A stretch of 64,000 nt of DNA from Micromonospora avicenniae (GTDB taxonomy: Bacteria; Actinomycetota; Actinomycetes; Mycobacteriales; Micromonosporaceae), in the NCBI RefSeq assembly GCF_900156065.1, contig NZ_FTNF01000023.1, forward strand, positions 1 through 64,000, written 5' to 3'. The translations under genes were made by a program, and so were the position numbers. Of the stretch, positions 9,490 to 20,000 are shown piece by piece. The first letter of the stretch is position 1. Every line of letters starts with the position of its first letter. The notes under the pieces were generated by a model. That model was not told the DNA's origin. It saw nothing but the letters and a program-made list of their open reading frames with translations, and made no database searches.

Positions 9490-9910
9490 AACTTTTCACC
9501 CACCCCACCCACTCCACCCCCACCCAACCAGTCCAGCCATGACCTGCCCGAGATCGCCACGAGTTCGATGTCCAACGTTCTGTGTCACTGCCCGTCGCGG
9601 CTCAACCATGCACGGCATCCGCGGGATGGCGCAGTCCGATCGGTCCGATCGCATCGAACCCCCAGGCGGCCGGCCATCCACTCCGTTCTCGCGGCGGGCG
9701 TACAGCGCATCCCGCCGTTCGCGCGGCACCGGGCGGCGGCATCGGGCTCCACGGCCCCGACCGATCAGTCCGGTGGGTCCGCCGTCGACAGGGCCCACGG
9801 TGCTCGACAAAGCGGGTGACCAGTGATCGAGGGGAGGCGATTGCCGATGGCGATGAAGCGTTCGCGCTAGCACCGATCGGAGTCTTCGCCACTCGAAAGA
9901 GGGAATGCAA
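9490..9910. other. Long leader before GH67, no gene seen
   Basis: Open frames here on both strands have no recognisable protein features. Apart from the operator at the left edge and a GAGGG ribosome-binding site at 9899-9903, no signal stands out. The length leaves room for a promoter and a long 5' leader. Confidence 0.4.
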
Positions 9911-12900
9911 ATGAACATACTTTCGAAGTCCAAACTGAGGCGGAAGCTTCTCGCGCTGTTCATAGCGTCCACCACGGTCGCCGCCAGCCTGGTGGTCTCC
10001 TCGCCATCACCCGCCTCCGCCACGTCCTTGGACGACAACTACAGCGGTTCGCAGATGTGGCTGCACTACGTGCCTGTCAGCAACCCGGGCCTGCTGCGTC
10101 AGTACCGGCGTGTTGCCTCGACCGTCATCGTGGAGAACGTTGACGAGAACAAGGTGTACCGGCACACGGCGGATCTGAGTATGGAACCGGGCTCCACCGA
10201 GAAACTGGTGGAGAGCAGCTTGGAAGCGGCGCGGGACGAACTGGAGCGGGGTCTCGGCACGTTGCTGGACCAGCCGGTAACGATGCGGGCCACCTCGGGC
10301 GGCGACATCCCTGACGGCTCGGTCATCGTGGGAACCCCGGACAGCTCGTCGGCAGTGGCGCAGTTCGTTCCCGCCGGCGACCTTGCCTCGGTCGGCGACG
10401 AGGGATACGTCGTCCGGTCGGTGTTGAAGGGACGCAGCCACGTCACCGTCATCGCCGGCAACACCGAGCTCGGCGCCCTGTACGGAACCTTCGCCTTCCT
10501 GCGGCTCATCCAGACGCAGCGGCCCGTCCAGAACCTGAACATCTCCGAGTCCCCGAAGATCAAGCGCCGGGTCCTGAACAACTGGGACACCGAACGCCTC
10601 TACGCCGGTAACAACGCGACCGGGACCGGCGGGTTGAACGGCGAGAACGGCCAGATCTTCGACTTCGCCGCCACTGGCGCCAGCGCCGGGCGTAACCTGC
10701 CCGTCATCCTTGACCGCTACATCGTGGCGGCGCGGGCGATGGCGTCGGTCGGGGTCAACGGCATCACGATCAACAACGTCAACGCCGATAACGTGTACCT
10801 GACGACCAGGAACATTGCGCAGGAGGCGGCGCTGGCCGATGCCCTGCGCCCGTACGGCATCAAGCTGGCCGTGTCGATCAGATATACCGCGCCCACCGAC
10901 AGCCGGTTCGCGCCGGACACGCTGACCAACAGCCAGTTGGATCCCTACAGCCCCGCGTTCCGGGGATGGTGGAACCGCAAGGCACAGCAGATCCAAGCGT
11001 CCATTCCGGACTTCATGGGCTTCACGGTGAAAGCCAACTCCGAGGGTCAGCCGGGGCCCCAGGACTTCGGCTATGACCACGGGGACGGCGCCAACGGCAT
11101 CGCGGCGGCGGTGGCGCCGCTGGGCATGACGATCTTCTGGCGTACGTTCGTGTACAACGCCGAGGTGGACAACGACCGGTTGAAGCGGGCCTACTTGGAG
11201 TTCGGCTACATCGACGACGAGCCCCAGCCTGACGGAACGACGGGACGCATCGCGGACAACGTGTTCCTGCAGACCAAGAACGGCCCGCTGGACTTCCAGG
11301 CCCGGGAGCCGTTCCACCCGATGTTCGGCCGGATGGAAAACACCAACCAGGCCATCGAACTGCAGATCACCCAGGAGTACACCGGCCAGAACAAGATGCT
11401 CACCTACCTCGCGCCGATGTGGGAGGAGGTGCTGAAGTCCGACACCTACGCCACCGACAAGGACGGAAAACTGCTGAAGAACCGCCTGGTGGGCAACATC
11501 GTGGACGGCACGGCCCAGCACCAACCAGACACCGCGATCGTGGGGGTGGCCAACCTCGGCAACGCCGAGAACCTGACCGGTCACCACTTCTCCCAGGCCA
11601 ACCTGTTCGCGTTCGGACGGCAGGCCTGGGACTGGACCCTCAAGTCTGAGGAGATCGCCAAGGACTGGACCCGGATGACCTGGAGCAACGACGGCCACGT
11701 CGTCTCCACCATCGTCAAAATGATGATGGGCTCCCGGGAAGCCCTGGTGAGCTACCAGACCCCACTGGGTATTGGACACCAGTTCACCGGCAACCACTAC
11801 GGCCCCAACCCGGCGGAGTGGACCACCCGGGACGACTGGAGCCCGGTCTACTACAACAAGGCCGACAGTGCCGGCCTGGGCTTCGACCGCTCCCCCACCG
11901 GCAGCAATCTCGCTGCCCAGTACTTCCCCACGCTGGAAGAGCAGTACGGCAACATCGACACGGTCCCGGAGAACCTCATGATGTGGTTCCACCACGTGCC
12001 GTGGGACCACACGATGAAGAGCGGCCGGACCTTCTGGGACGAGCTGGTCTACCGCTACCAGATGGGCGTGCAGTACGTGACTTGGATGCGCGAGGCCTGG
12101 GACTCACTGCAGCCCTATATCGACGCTCGACGCTTCAGTGAGGTGCGGGCCAAGCTGGCAACCCACGAGGTGGACGCCGGCACGTGGCGCGACACCAGCG
12201 TCAACTACTGGAAGGAGTTCAGCGGCAGGGACATCCCCGTGGACGGTGGTCCGCTCTCGGCGAAGATCGCGGTAAACGGCAAGGAAATCGGCGGGTTCAA
12301 CCTGTCCGCCGCCTCCTACACGATCCCCGTGTCCGCTGGCGCGTCGCCGACCATCACCGCCGTGAAGACGGCCGACCCCGCCGCCCGCTACGAGATCATC
12401 TCTCAGGCGGACAGCGTCCCCGGCCAGGCCATCGTCAAGGTCACGAAGGAAGACTTCTTCGGTCCCATTGTGAAGAACTACGTCTTCAACTTCGTACCCG
12501 ACACGGCGCTGAAGAACCTCAAGGTCAACGGCAAGGACCTGGCTTCCTTCAGGCCGGACGTCCTCAGCTACAACGCGCTGCAGGCGGCGGGCGTGGAATC
12601 CGTCGCCAAGGTGGAGGCCGTCGCCAACGATCCCGCCGCCACCGTCACCATCGACCAAGCGACCACCCCCACCGGGCAGGCGAAGATCACCGTCACCAGC
12701 AATGGCGCGTCGTCGGCCTACACGGTCAACCTCAGAACCGCCATCACCGGTAGCGACGAATTCGAATCATCGCAACTGGGCTCCCAGTGGCACTGGGTAC
12801 GGCCAGACGACACCAAGTGGCGTCTTGCCGACGAATCGCTGGCCATCACCTCCCAACAAGGCGACTTGCAGGGCAACACCAACACGGCGAAGAACATCGC

Positions 12901-13369
12901 GTTGCAGGACGTGAGCGGCGACTGGACCACGGACTCGAAGGTCGTCTTCTCGCGACCGCTAGCCAACAACAACGAACAGGGCGGCATCATCGCCTACGCC
13001 AACGATGACAACTACGTGAAGCTGGCCTGGGAGATGAGCAACGCGACGGCGGCCACCAACAAGCTCCGCGTCGTGCTCCTCCGCGAACAAAACGGCACGG
13101 CGGCTACGGTGCAGATCACTGGAGCCGACGCGCAGCAGATCGTCGGCGCAGACGGCGCCATTTGGTTCCGGCTCACGAAGGCGGGGAACACGTATAAGAC
13201 GTACTATTCAACCAACGGGAGTGTATACAGATACATTGGATCGACGACGCTGAACGTCGAACCGACGGGGGCCGGCCTAGTGGCCTTCAACCGGGGCGGG
13301 ACCTCCACCGATCTCAACGTCGCCTACGACTACTTCCGCATCGCGAGCCAGGGCGAACAGGTTCCGTAG
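9911..13369 (+). CDS. Secreted modular GH67 alpha-glucuronidase
   Basis: The protein has 1152 residues, far longer than the roughly 700 of usual GH67 enzymes. The ATG at 9911 is preferred to the one at 9905 because GAGGG lies 7 nt before it. A signal peptide (MNILSKSKLRRKLLALFIAS) indicates export, which is unusual because many GH67 enzymes are intracellular. The GH67 domains span about 80-745. The inverting-enzyme residues are visible as Glu378 (KANSEGQPGPQDFG), Asp461 (NGPLDFQ) and Glu489 (ITQEYTGQ). Next come Ig/cadherin-like sandwiches (about 765-935) and a concanavalin-like DUF1349/GH43-C2 module (about 945-1150). It should remove 4-O-methylglucuronic acid from xylan fragments. LacI-type operators lie upstream. 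Confidence 0.9.
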   Translation: MNILSKSKLRRKLLALFIASTTVAASLVVSSPSPASATSLDDNYSGSQMWLHYVPVSNPGLLRQYRRVASTVIVENVDENKVYRHTADLSMEPGSTEKLVESSLEAARDELERGLGTLLDQPVTMRATSGGDIPDGSVIVGTPDSSSAVAQFVPAGDLASVGDEGYVVRSVLKGRSHVTVIAGNTELGALYGTFAFLRLIQTQRPVQNLNISESPKIKRRVLNNWDTERLYAGNNATGTGGLNGENGQIFDFAATGASAGRNLPVILDRYIVAARAMASVGVNGITINNVNADNVYLTTRNIAQEAALADALRPYGIKLAVSIRYTAPTDSRFAPDTLTNSQLDPYSPAFRGWWNRKAQQIQASIPDFMGFTVKANSEGQPGPQDFGYDHGDGANGIAAAVAPLGMTIFWRTFVYNAEVDNDRLKRAYLEFGYIDDEPQPDGTTGRIADNVFLQTKNGPLDFQAREPFHPMFGRMENTNQAIELQITQEYTGQNKMLTYLAPMWEEVLKSDTYATDKDGKLLKNRLVGNIVDGTAQHQPDTAIVGVANLGNAENLTGHHFSQANLFAFGRQAWDWTLKSEEIAKDWTRMTWSNDGHVVSTIVKMMMGSREALVSYQTPLGIGHQFTGNHYGPNPAEWTTRDDWSPVYYNKADSAGLGFDRSPTGSNLAAQYFPTLEEQYGNIDTVPENLMMWFHHVPWDHTMKSGRTFWDELVYRYQMGVQYVTWMREAWDSLQPYIDARRFSEVRAKLATHEVDAGTWRDTSVNYWKEFSGRDIPVDGGPLSAKIAVNGKEIGGFNLSAASYTIPVSAGASPTITAVKTADPAARYEIISQADSVPGQAIVKVTKEDFFGPIVKNYVFNFVPDTALKNLKVNGKDLASFRPDVLSYNALQAAGVESVAKVEAVANDPAATVTIDQATTPTGQAKITVTSNGASSAYTVNLRTAITGSDEFESSQLGSQWHWVRPDDTKWRLADESLAITSQQGDLQGNTNTAKNIALQDVSGDWTTDSKVVFSRPLANNNEQGGIIAYANDDNYVKLAWEMSNATAATNKLRVVLLREQNGTAATVQITGADAQQIVGADGAIWFRLTKAGNTYKTYYSTNGSVYRYIGSTTLNVEPTGAGLVAFNRGGTSTDLNVAYDYFRIASQGEQVP

Positions 13370-13579
13370 CCCTCCGCTGGCGTCCGAGTACCCGCCGGAC
13401 GAATGCGACGGCGGACTCGGTGACATCGGCCGGCCTGTGACGGCCAGGAGGTGAGCGGGTCGGCGTGTGTCAGCACGTCGACCCGCTCGCCGTCATCGAG
13501 CAATACGGCCGGGGCCCGAAAATCGCTGCGAATGACCAGCCACGTCGGGCCTGTTCGCTCGGACACCATCCGGGCACCC
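13370..13579. other. Spacer after GH67, no gene seen
   Basis: The sequence between the GH67 stop and the transposase-like fragment has weak frames on both strands and no recognised motif. It may be part of the decayed insertion. Confidence 0.3.
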
Positions 13580-13639
13580 CGTTGGCGGGGACGACCTCCG
13601 CTGCTCACCGACTCGGAACTGGGCTGCCTGGCCGTGCCG
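13580..13639 (+). pseudogene. Transposase fragment (IS982/IS4-like N-terminal piece)
   Basis: The frame reads RWRGRPPLLTDSELGCLAV. This resembles the R-G-R-P-P-x-L-(S/T)-D-x-E-L-x-C-L-A-V stretch near the start of several actinobacterial DDE transposases. It then runs directly into the 82-bp hairpin repeat. No catalytic domain remains, so it is a remnant. The family is uncertain. Confidence 0.42.
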
Positions 13640-13721
13640 GCTGAGCTATCCAGTAGGGAGCGGGCGAGATCAACCGATCTCGCCCGCTCCCTTTTGTGGC
13701 TCATCTCAGCACGCCTCGGGG
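13640..13721. repeat. 82-bp hairpin repeat, copy 2
   Basis: This copy matches 8151-8232. The stem (13655-13671 with 13676-13692, loop AACC) has 17 pairs. Relative to copy 1, one A-T pair has become G-C by changes on both sides, and the wobble has become C-G. It lies between the convergent ends of the GH67 and large GH43 genes and is followed by CTTTT, so it could terminate both transcripts. Confidence 0.75.
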
Positions 13722-13782
13722 TGCCTCCAAATCCGCGTGCAAGAGGTGGACGACCTGTGGATCAAGATCCTTTCTATGCTGG

Positions 13783-16737
13783 CTACCGCACTGTCAGATT
13801 CTGGTAATCGGCGGCGTGGGGCTGATAGGTCGGGTTGCCGGAGTAGGCGACGTGGACCCGGTACGTCCCGCGCTGCAGATCGGCGGTCGGCAGCGCGACG
13901 ACGGCCCTGCCCTCCACCAGTGGCACGACCTGCACGGTGCCGCCGAAGGTGACGGTGACCTCGCCGGTCGGGGTCGGCGCCTGCTGCCTCTGCCCGCCCG
14001 CCGGCCGAACGGTCACGTTCAGGCTGAACGTGTCCCCGCGGACGACCGACGCCGGCGCGGCTTTCGCCTGGACCTTGACGGCGGCCGGCCCGGAAGGCAC
14101 CTCGAACGACGCCGTCCCCTCCGACGCCTTCAGGTAGTCGAACCCGAGGTACTCGGCCTTGACCGTCCGGGCGCCCGCCGGCAGACCCGTCGGCAGCGTG
14201 ACCGTGGCCGCGCCGTCGTTCAGGTAGGCGAGCTGCGACCACGAGCCGAGGCTGAACCGCACCTGACCGCCGGTCTCGAACCCGTCAGCCGCCTTGACCG
14301 TGGCGGTGGCCGTGGTTGTCTGCGCCCCACTCGCGTACGGCTCCACAGCAACCTCGGTGGTGGTCGAGACGTCGCTGTTCGGGATCTTGCGGATGTCGTT
14401 CCACTCGCGGAGGGTCAGCGGGATCACGGTGCCGTGACGCGGACGGACGACCCCCGCGTTGGTCATCGTGATCGCCTTGGCGTTCCAGGTGGTAGCTTCG
14501 ATGTTCTCGTGGCACGCGGCCTGGTAGCCACCGCCGTTCGTGTAGCGGTCGCCCCAGAGGTAGAACTGGCCGGGGCAGGAGGTGTCACCAGGGTTGGCCT
14601 TGAAGATGACCGGCCCCTCGTACCCCTGGTTGGCGACCCAGGTCGTACGCCCCAGAGCCGGAGCCACCAGCGTCCAGTTGTCGATGTTGCTGTCCAGGAA
14701 GTCGGTGTGCTTCTCCGAGAAGATGTCCGAGCCCTGGTTGCCGGCTTCGTTCTTGGTCACGCGGTAGTAGTGGTCACCGACCCGGATCGCGGTCGTGTCG
14801 ATCCGCGACTTGGGGGCCGGGTTCTGCCAGACCTTCGGATCGGAGAACGTCTGGAAGTCGCGCGTCGTGGTGTACCACATCTGCGCGTTCCCTTGACCGG
14901 TACGGTTCACGGGGTCGTTCCACAACGACTGTGCCCAGAACACCGCGTACGCGCCGATCTCATCGACCCAGAGCGACTCGGGCGCGAAGGCGTTGCCCGC
15001 GTTGTCGGGCGCGACCTTCACGTGCCGCTGAGGAGTCCAGTGCACGAGGTCGTGCGACTCGAAAACCTCGATGTACTGGGTGTCGTTGATGGCGTACCCG
15101 CCCTGGTCGTACCAGTTCAGGTCGGTGGCGATCATGTAGTACGTGTCGCCGTCGGGTGAGCGGACGATGTGCGGGTCACGGAGGCCCTGGTCGCCCAGTT
15201 GAGAGACGAGCGACGGCCAGCCTCCGGTCAGACCGGTCCAGTCCAGAGCGGTGTTTCCGTTGGACGTCGCGAACATGATCTGCTCACCGTCGGCGATTCC
15301 CTCGCCCTTGAAGTACCCCATGAAGTACCGCTCGTACTCCTCGGACCGGGGCATGGCGGTGATGGTGACCGGGAACGACTTCGTCTGCGAGGCCGAGCCC
15401 TTGGTGATGGTCGCCGTCAGGGTGGCGGCGACATCCGGACGGCCGAAGGCCGGGCGGGTCACCGCACCCGTCGGGGTGACGAGTTCGGTGGACGACTTCC
15501 AAGTGATTTTGGATCCGAACTCGCCGATGGCGGGCAGGTTGATGTTTCCGCGCAGGTCGTCGGTGTCGTACAGGGTCAGGTCGAACCTGTCGCGGTCCAC
15601 CGCCTGCGCGTCGTCGAACTCGGCCTTCACCACGACGGGGATCTCCCGGGTGGTGACCTCGTCGACGCCCTTGCGGACAGTCGCCGTGAGCGTGGCGGTC
15701 GCGTCCGGCTGCCCCTGCGCGGGTCGGGTGATCCGGCCGGTCACCGCGACCTTGCGTGCGCTGGTGACGGGTGGCGGGGTCTGGACGGCGACGACCGACG
15801 GGTCCGAACTCGTCCACGTGATGGCCGAGCCCGCCACCGAGCCCACCTTCGGCAGCGTGATGTCACGTACGATCGCACTGGTCAGGCCCAGATCGATGGC
15901 GTCGGCGTCGGCGCGGACGCCGTCGGCCACGGTGCGCTGCGCCAGGGCGATCGTCTCGTCGAGGCTCACCGCCCGGTCGTAGACGCGGAAGTCCCGGAGC
16001 GTGCCGCGGAACGAGTAGTGGCCCGACGTCTGCGAGCGGGCGAGGAAGTTGCAGTTGGTCCCCGCCGCATTCACCGATGGTGGCGTGGTCAGGTTCGTCG
16101 ACGTCGCGTGCAGCACGCCGTCGAGGTAGAGCCTGCCGGTCCAGCTCGTACCGTTCGCGTTCAGCGACTGGGTGTAGGTGACGTGCGTCCACGCTCCCTC
16201 GGGCATGCGGACCCGGTTCTGTTGGAGGTTCGCCGAACCCACCGCAACGCGGAACCGCTGGGTGTTCGACGCGAAGATGGAGCCTTGGGCGCCGGTGTCG
16301 ACGTCGCACGAGCCGGACTTCGCGCCGAAGCCCCACATCTGGTGCTCGCCGACGTTCGCAGGGTCGATCCACACGTCGTAGTCGACGGTGAGGTTCGACA
16401 TACCGGCGGTGATGTCTTGCGGCAGGGCCACGTACGCACCACTGAGGGCGCTCTCGTAGGTGTCGGGGTTGAACCTGACTCCCTCCCCGGTCAAGGTCGC
16501 CTTCTCAGGATTCACGAGCGTGGCGTTCGCCGCCGAACCCGCGCTACCCGAATTGACCAGCGTCGTCCCGCTGGTCTCGTCGAGGGCGAAGTGGTGCACC
16601 AGACCCTCGTTGAGCCCCTCCGCCGCCGCCTGCGAGGGCGTCGGTGCGAACGAGATCGAGAGAAGCGCACCCAGCGCCAGGCACGCGACACCTCGACCCT
16701 TCGATCTCAGCCCGAAGCGCGACCTTTTCTGTCGCAT
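13783..16737 (-). CDS. Secreted GH43 arabinosidase/xylosidase with LamG and Ig-like modules
   Basis: The protein has 984 residues from the ATG of MRQKRSRFGLRSKGRG; an in-frame TTG six bases after AAGGAG (start 16743) is also possible. The signal peptide ends near PSQAAAEG. A LamG/concanavalin-type domain (about 40-250) is followed by two atrophied bacterial Ig domains (about 275-445), the GH43 propeller (about 470-820) and Ig-like C-terminal domains. GH43 motifs are visible as GLRDPHIV (base), RIDTTAI (Asp modulator) and QGYEGPVI (acid). It probably acts on arabinoxylan side chains or xylo-oligosaccharides. A perfect 16-bp palindrome of the same class as the GH54 operators lies about 57 bp upstream, which links it to that regulon. 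Confidence 0.85.
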   Translation of the reverse strand: MRQKRSRFGLRSKGRGVACLALGALLSISFAPTPSQAAAEGLNEGLVHHFALDETSGTTLVNSGSAGSAANATLVNPEKATLTGEGVRFNPDTYESALSGAYVALPQDITAGMSNLTVDYDVWIDPANVGEHQMWGFGAKSGSCDVDTGAQGSIFASNTQRFRVAVGSANLQQNRVRMPEGAWTHVTYTQSLNANGTSWTGRLYLDGVLHATSTNLTTPPSVNAAGTNCNFLARSQTSGHYSFRGTLRDFRVYDRAVSLDETIALAQRTVADGVRADADAIDLGLTSAIVRDITLPKVGSVAGSAITWTSSDPSVVAVQTPPPVTSARKVAVTGRITRPAQGQPDATATLTATVRKGVDEVTTREIPVVVKAEFDDAQAVDRDRFDLTLYDTDDLRGNINLPAIGEFGSKITWKSSTELVTPTGAVTRPAFGRPDVAATLTATITKGSASQTKSFPVTITAMPRSEEYERYFMGYFKGEGIADGEQIMFATSNGNTALDWTGLTGGWPSLVSQLGDQGLRDPHIVRSPDGDTYYMIATDLNWYDQGGYAINDTQYIEVFESHDLVHWTPQRHVKVAPDNAGNAFAPESLWVDEIGAYAVFWAQSLWNDPVNRTGQGNAQMWYTTTRDFQTFSDPKVWQNPAPKSRIDTTAIRVGDHYYRVTKNEAGNQGSDIFSEKHTDFLDSNIDNWTLVAPALGRTTWVANQGYEGPVIFKANPGDTSCPGQFYLWGDRYTNGGGYQAACHENIEATTWNAKAITMTNAGVVRPRHGTVIPLTLREWNDIRKIPNSDVSTTTEVAVEPYASGAQTTTATATVKAADGFETGGQVRFSLGSWSQLAYLNDGAATVTLPTGLPAGARTVKAEYLGFDYLKASEGTASFEVPSGPAAVKVQAKAAPASVVRGDTFSLNVTVRPAGGQRQQAPTPTGEVTVTFGGTVQVVPLVEGRAVVALPTADLQRGTYRVHVAYSGNPTYQPHAADYQNLTVR

Positions 16738-16793
16738 TTTCAATTGATTCTCCTTAATCTGGCGGTTCCGGCTCTCTCTCAAATGGACGCAGA

Positions 16794-16809
16794 TTGTTAA
16801 CGTTAACAA
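16794..16809. promoter_or_regulatory. Perfect operator TTGTTAACGTTAACAA
   Basis: This 16-bp perfect palindrome lies upstream of the minus-strand GH43 gene. It shares its core with the GH54 site at 343-356, so one LacI-type regulator probably controls both. That regulator need not be the LacI at 8290, whose own sites look different. Confidence 0.65.
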
Positions 16810-17054
16810 CGCCGTACCGCCGGGTCAACGAGATGATTGATGCCGATGCCGTCATGGCGCGGATCAGAGCCATACGCAGCGGGCCAGGAACACCTCGCTG
16901 CCGCGAGCCCGCCTATGCGACAGCCGGCATCGACGAGGTGCGGAGCAGCGAGGCCGGTCCCACCGGCGTCGGCGGCCCCAGATACGGCAGGGCGGGCCGG
17001 CCGGTGCCTGGGCACCTCGCCGACCCGCCCTGCTCTCGGTGCGTAGCGCGCGGA

Positions 17055-20000
17055 TTACGACCGCACTGCGATCGGCAGAATCTTGAGCGGGCCGTCGCCG
17101 TTGCCCAGCACCAGCGCGCCGATGTAGAGACGGCCCGGGGTGAGCCCGGACCAGCGCAGCGTCAGATCCGCCTTGGCGCCCGCCTGCACGGCACGGTTCT
17201 CGGGAGCGATGGTCAGCTTGCCGTCCGCGCTACCGGGCGCCCCGGGCAGCAGAGTGGTGATGGTGTAGGTGTTGTCCTCCTGGCCGACCGGCATGTTGAG
17301 GGTGTAGAGCTGCTCGATGACCAGCGTGTAGTCACCGGCGCCTGGCAGCACCACGTTGGCGCCGTTCCGGCCGCCGTAGACGGCGCTCACCACCTTGCCG
17401 GTGCCGTCGTAGACGTCGATCATGAAATCCGCGCAGGGGGGCAACGGATCGGCACCCCAGTCGATCTCGGTGCAGCCCGGGTTCGCTGCGGTCACCAGGA
17501 TCTGCGGGTTGACCGTGCCGGCCGGTACGTGCACCGTGCCCCGGTAGAGCGACGCGGGCAACGGTACCGGCAGGTTGTCCGGCGAGCGGGAGTCCCAGAG
17601 CGGCACGTCGCCGTGCAGGGTGGTCGTGGTGCTGGTTCCCGCGGTCAGGCCGATGGGCTGCGCGGCCAGGACGCCTCGGTAGCCGACCTGCGCGGTCATC
17701 GAGAAGCTGCCGGAGGTACCGATGCCGGTGATCTCGTCGGGGGCGATCAACCCGGTGTTGTGTACGACCAGCGGGATCCTGACGTGGTGCTGCAACTCGT
17801 CGCGCCAGGTCAACGAGCCGTCGGCCCAGGTGTCGAACGCACCGGCCTTGTTGGTGATCTCCACCTTGAAAGTCGCGGTGCCGCCGGCCCGCACGTGGAG
17901 CTTCGCCGGGGTGACCTCGACCGCGTAGCCCTCGGGTGCCCGCACTTCCGGGGTGTAGGTGCTGGCCCGGTCACCGACGTTGGTGACGGTACGGGTTACG
18001 GTCTGCGTACCGACCATGTTGCCCATCGCGATCGACGGATAGTTCAGCTGGTTCGTCTCGATCGCACCGGTCGTCGCGCAGTCGTCGGCGGGCACCGGGT
18101 AGCCCTTCGCGGCCAGCCCGCACAGGTACTTCCGCCAGTCCTGTTCGGTGGAGTCGTACACCAGACCCGGATCGAACGCGTCGCCCGGGTGGACCTCGCC
18201 CGCACCGTAGTTGAACGGTGTGGCGTCCGCGTCGCCCAGCTTGATCGGGTTGCCCTTGTCCGTGGTGTCCACCGCGGTCGTCATGAGCGCCGACCGGATC
18301 GCCGACGGCGACCAACTCGGGTGCTGGGCTCGCAGCAGGGCGGCGATGCCCGCGATGTGCGGAGCGGCCATCGACGTACCCGATTCGAGGGCGAAGTTCT
18401 GCCCGCCGATCGCCGGGGAGAACGCCGCTGCGACGTTCACGCCGGGCGCGCTGATGTCCGGCTTGAGCAGGTCGCCGCCGTTGAAGTTCGACGGTCCCGC
18501 CGAGGAGAACCCGGCGATCTCCGGCGCTTCGACCGAGGTCAGGAAGCCCGCCGAGAGCGTCGCCGTCGCACCGCCGGCGGCGATGTAGTCGGCGATCGGA
18601 CGCGCGGCGGTGTCGGTGATGTGCACCGTGGGCACCGCGTGCAGGTCGGCGTCCAGCGAGTTCACGCCGTCGTTGTACAGCACCATCGCGATGCCGCCGG
18701 CTTTCGCCACGGCGGCGCTCTTCGCGACCCGGTCGGTGACCCCGCGCTTGCAGAACACGATCGCGCCCTTGACCTTCGCCGGGTCGAGAGTGCCGTCCTG
18801 GCACAGTTCCGCACCCTGGCCGGCACCGGGATCCACCGCGCTGGCCTTGGCCGAGACCAGCGGGGCCGGTCCGACGCCGATGGCGCCCACACCTACGCCC
18901 GTGATGGTCCTGCCGTCGCCGAGGGTGAGCGTCCGGCTGTACTGCTGGTTCGTGGTGCTCGCCGCCACGGTGGTCACCCACGGCATGGAGTTGTCGATCG
19001 TGGCGGCCTCGGGGCCGGCGTTCCCCCCTGCCGCGGCCACGAAGACGCCGGCCGCGGCGGCGTTGAAGAACGCCTCCTCGATCGCGGTGAAGCTCTCCCA
19101 GTCGTCGCCGACGGAGTAGTTGATGACGTCGACGCCGTCAGCGACCGCGTCGTCGATGGCGTGGACGATGTCCGCGCCGCTGCCGCTCGCCGAGCCGGCG
19201 CCGTTGTCGTAGAGCGCCTTGTAGATCGCCAACCGGGCGGCCGGCGCCACTCCGGAGATCGCGCCCATGGCCTGGCCGCCGATCGTGGCCGGCACCCCGT
19301 AGTCGCCCGCCGCGGTGCTTGCGGTGTGGGTACCGTGCCCGTTGCGGTCACGCGGCGAGGAGTACTCATCGGGGAAGAGGTCGGCGAGGCCGCTGTACCA
19401 GCGCGCCCCGATCACCTTGTTGTTGCAGGTGACCGGGGCCTCGATGCCGACGTCGCAGGTGCCCTTCCACTTCGCGTCGATGGTCGCCTGGTCCTGACGC
19501 GGGGTGGGCAGCGCAGCGAAACTGGCGCTCTCCGGCCAGAACCCGCTGTCGATGACGCCGATGATGACGCCCTCGCCGGCGCGGCTGGTCCCACCGAACT
19601 GCTGTTGCCACACGCCCTGCTGGCCCGTCAGCCCGAGGTAATCCGACGTGCCCGCGGTGTTGGCGTGCACCTGCACGTCCTCGTACACGGCTCGTACGCC
19701 TCGGGTGGCGCGCAGCCGGGCGACCTGCGTACGGGTCAATTCTGCGGCGAAGCCGTTGAAGGCGGTGTCGAAGGCGACGTCGGCCTTGCCGGCGGGGACC
19801 CGCGCGCCGGTCAGCACGGACTCACGCCTCTGGCGCAGGTACTCCTTGTAGGCCCTGGCACTGCCGGACTTCCGGTCGAGCTTGCCACCGGGGATAGCCT
19901 TCGTCGCCGCCAGGCCCGCTACGCCGCCGGCGTAGGTGGCCAACGGCGCATCCGCGAGTTGCACGAGGTAGCGGGCGGGCGGTCCGCTACTGGCCGGCAC

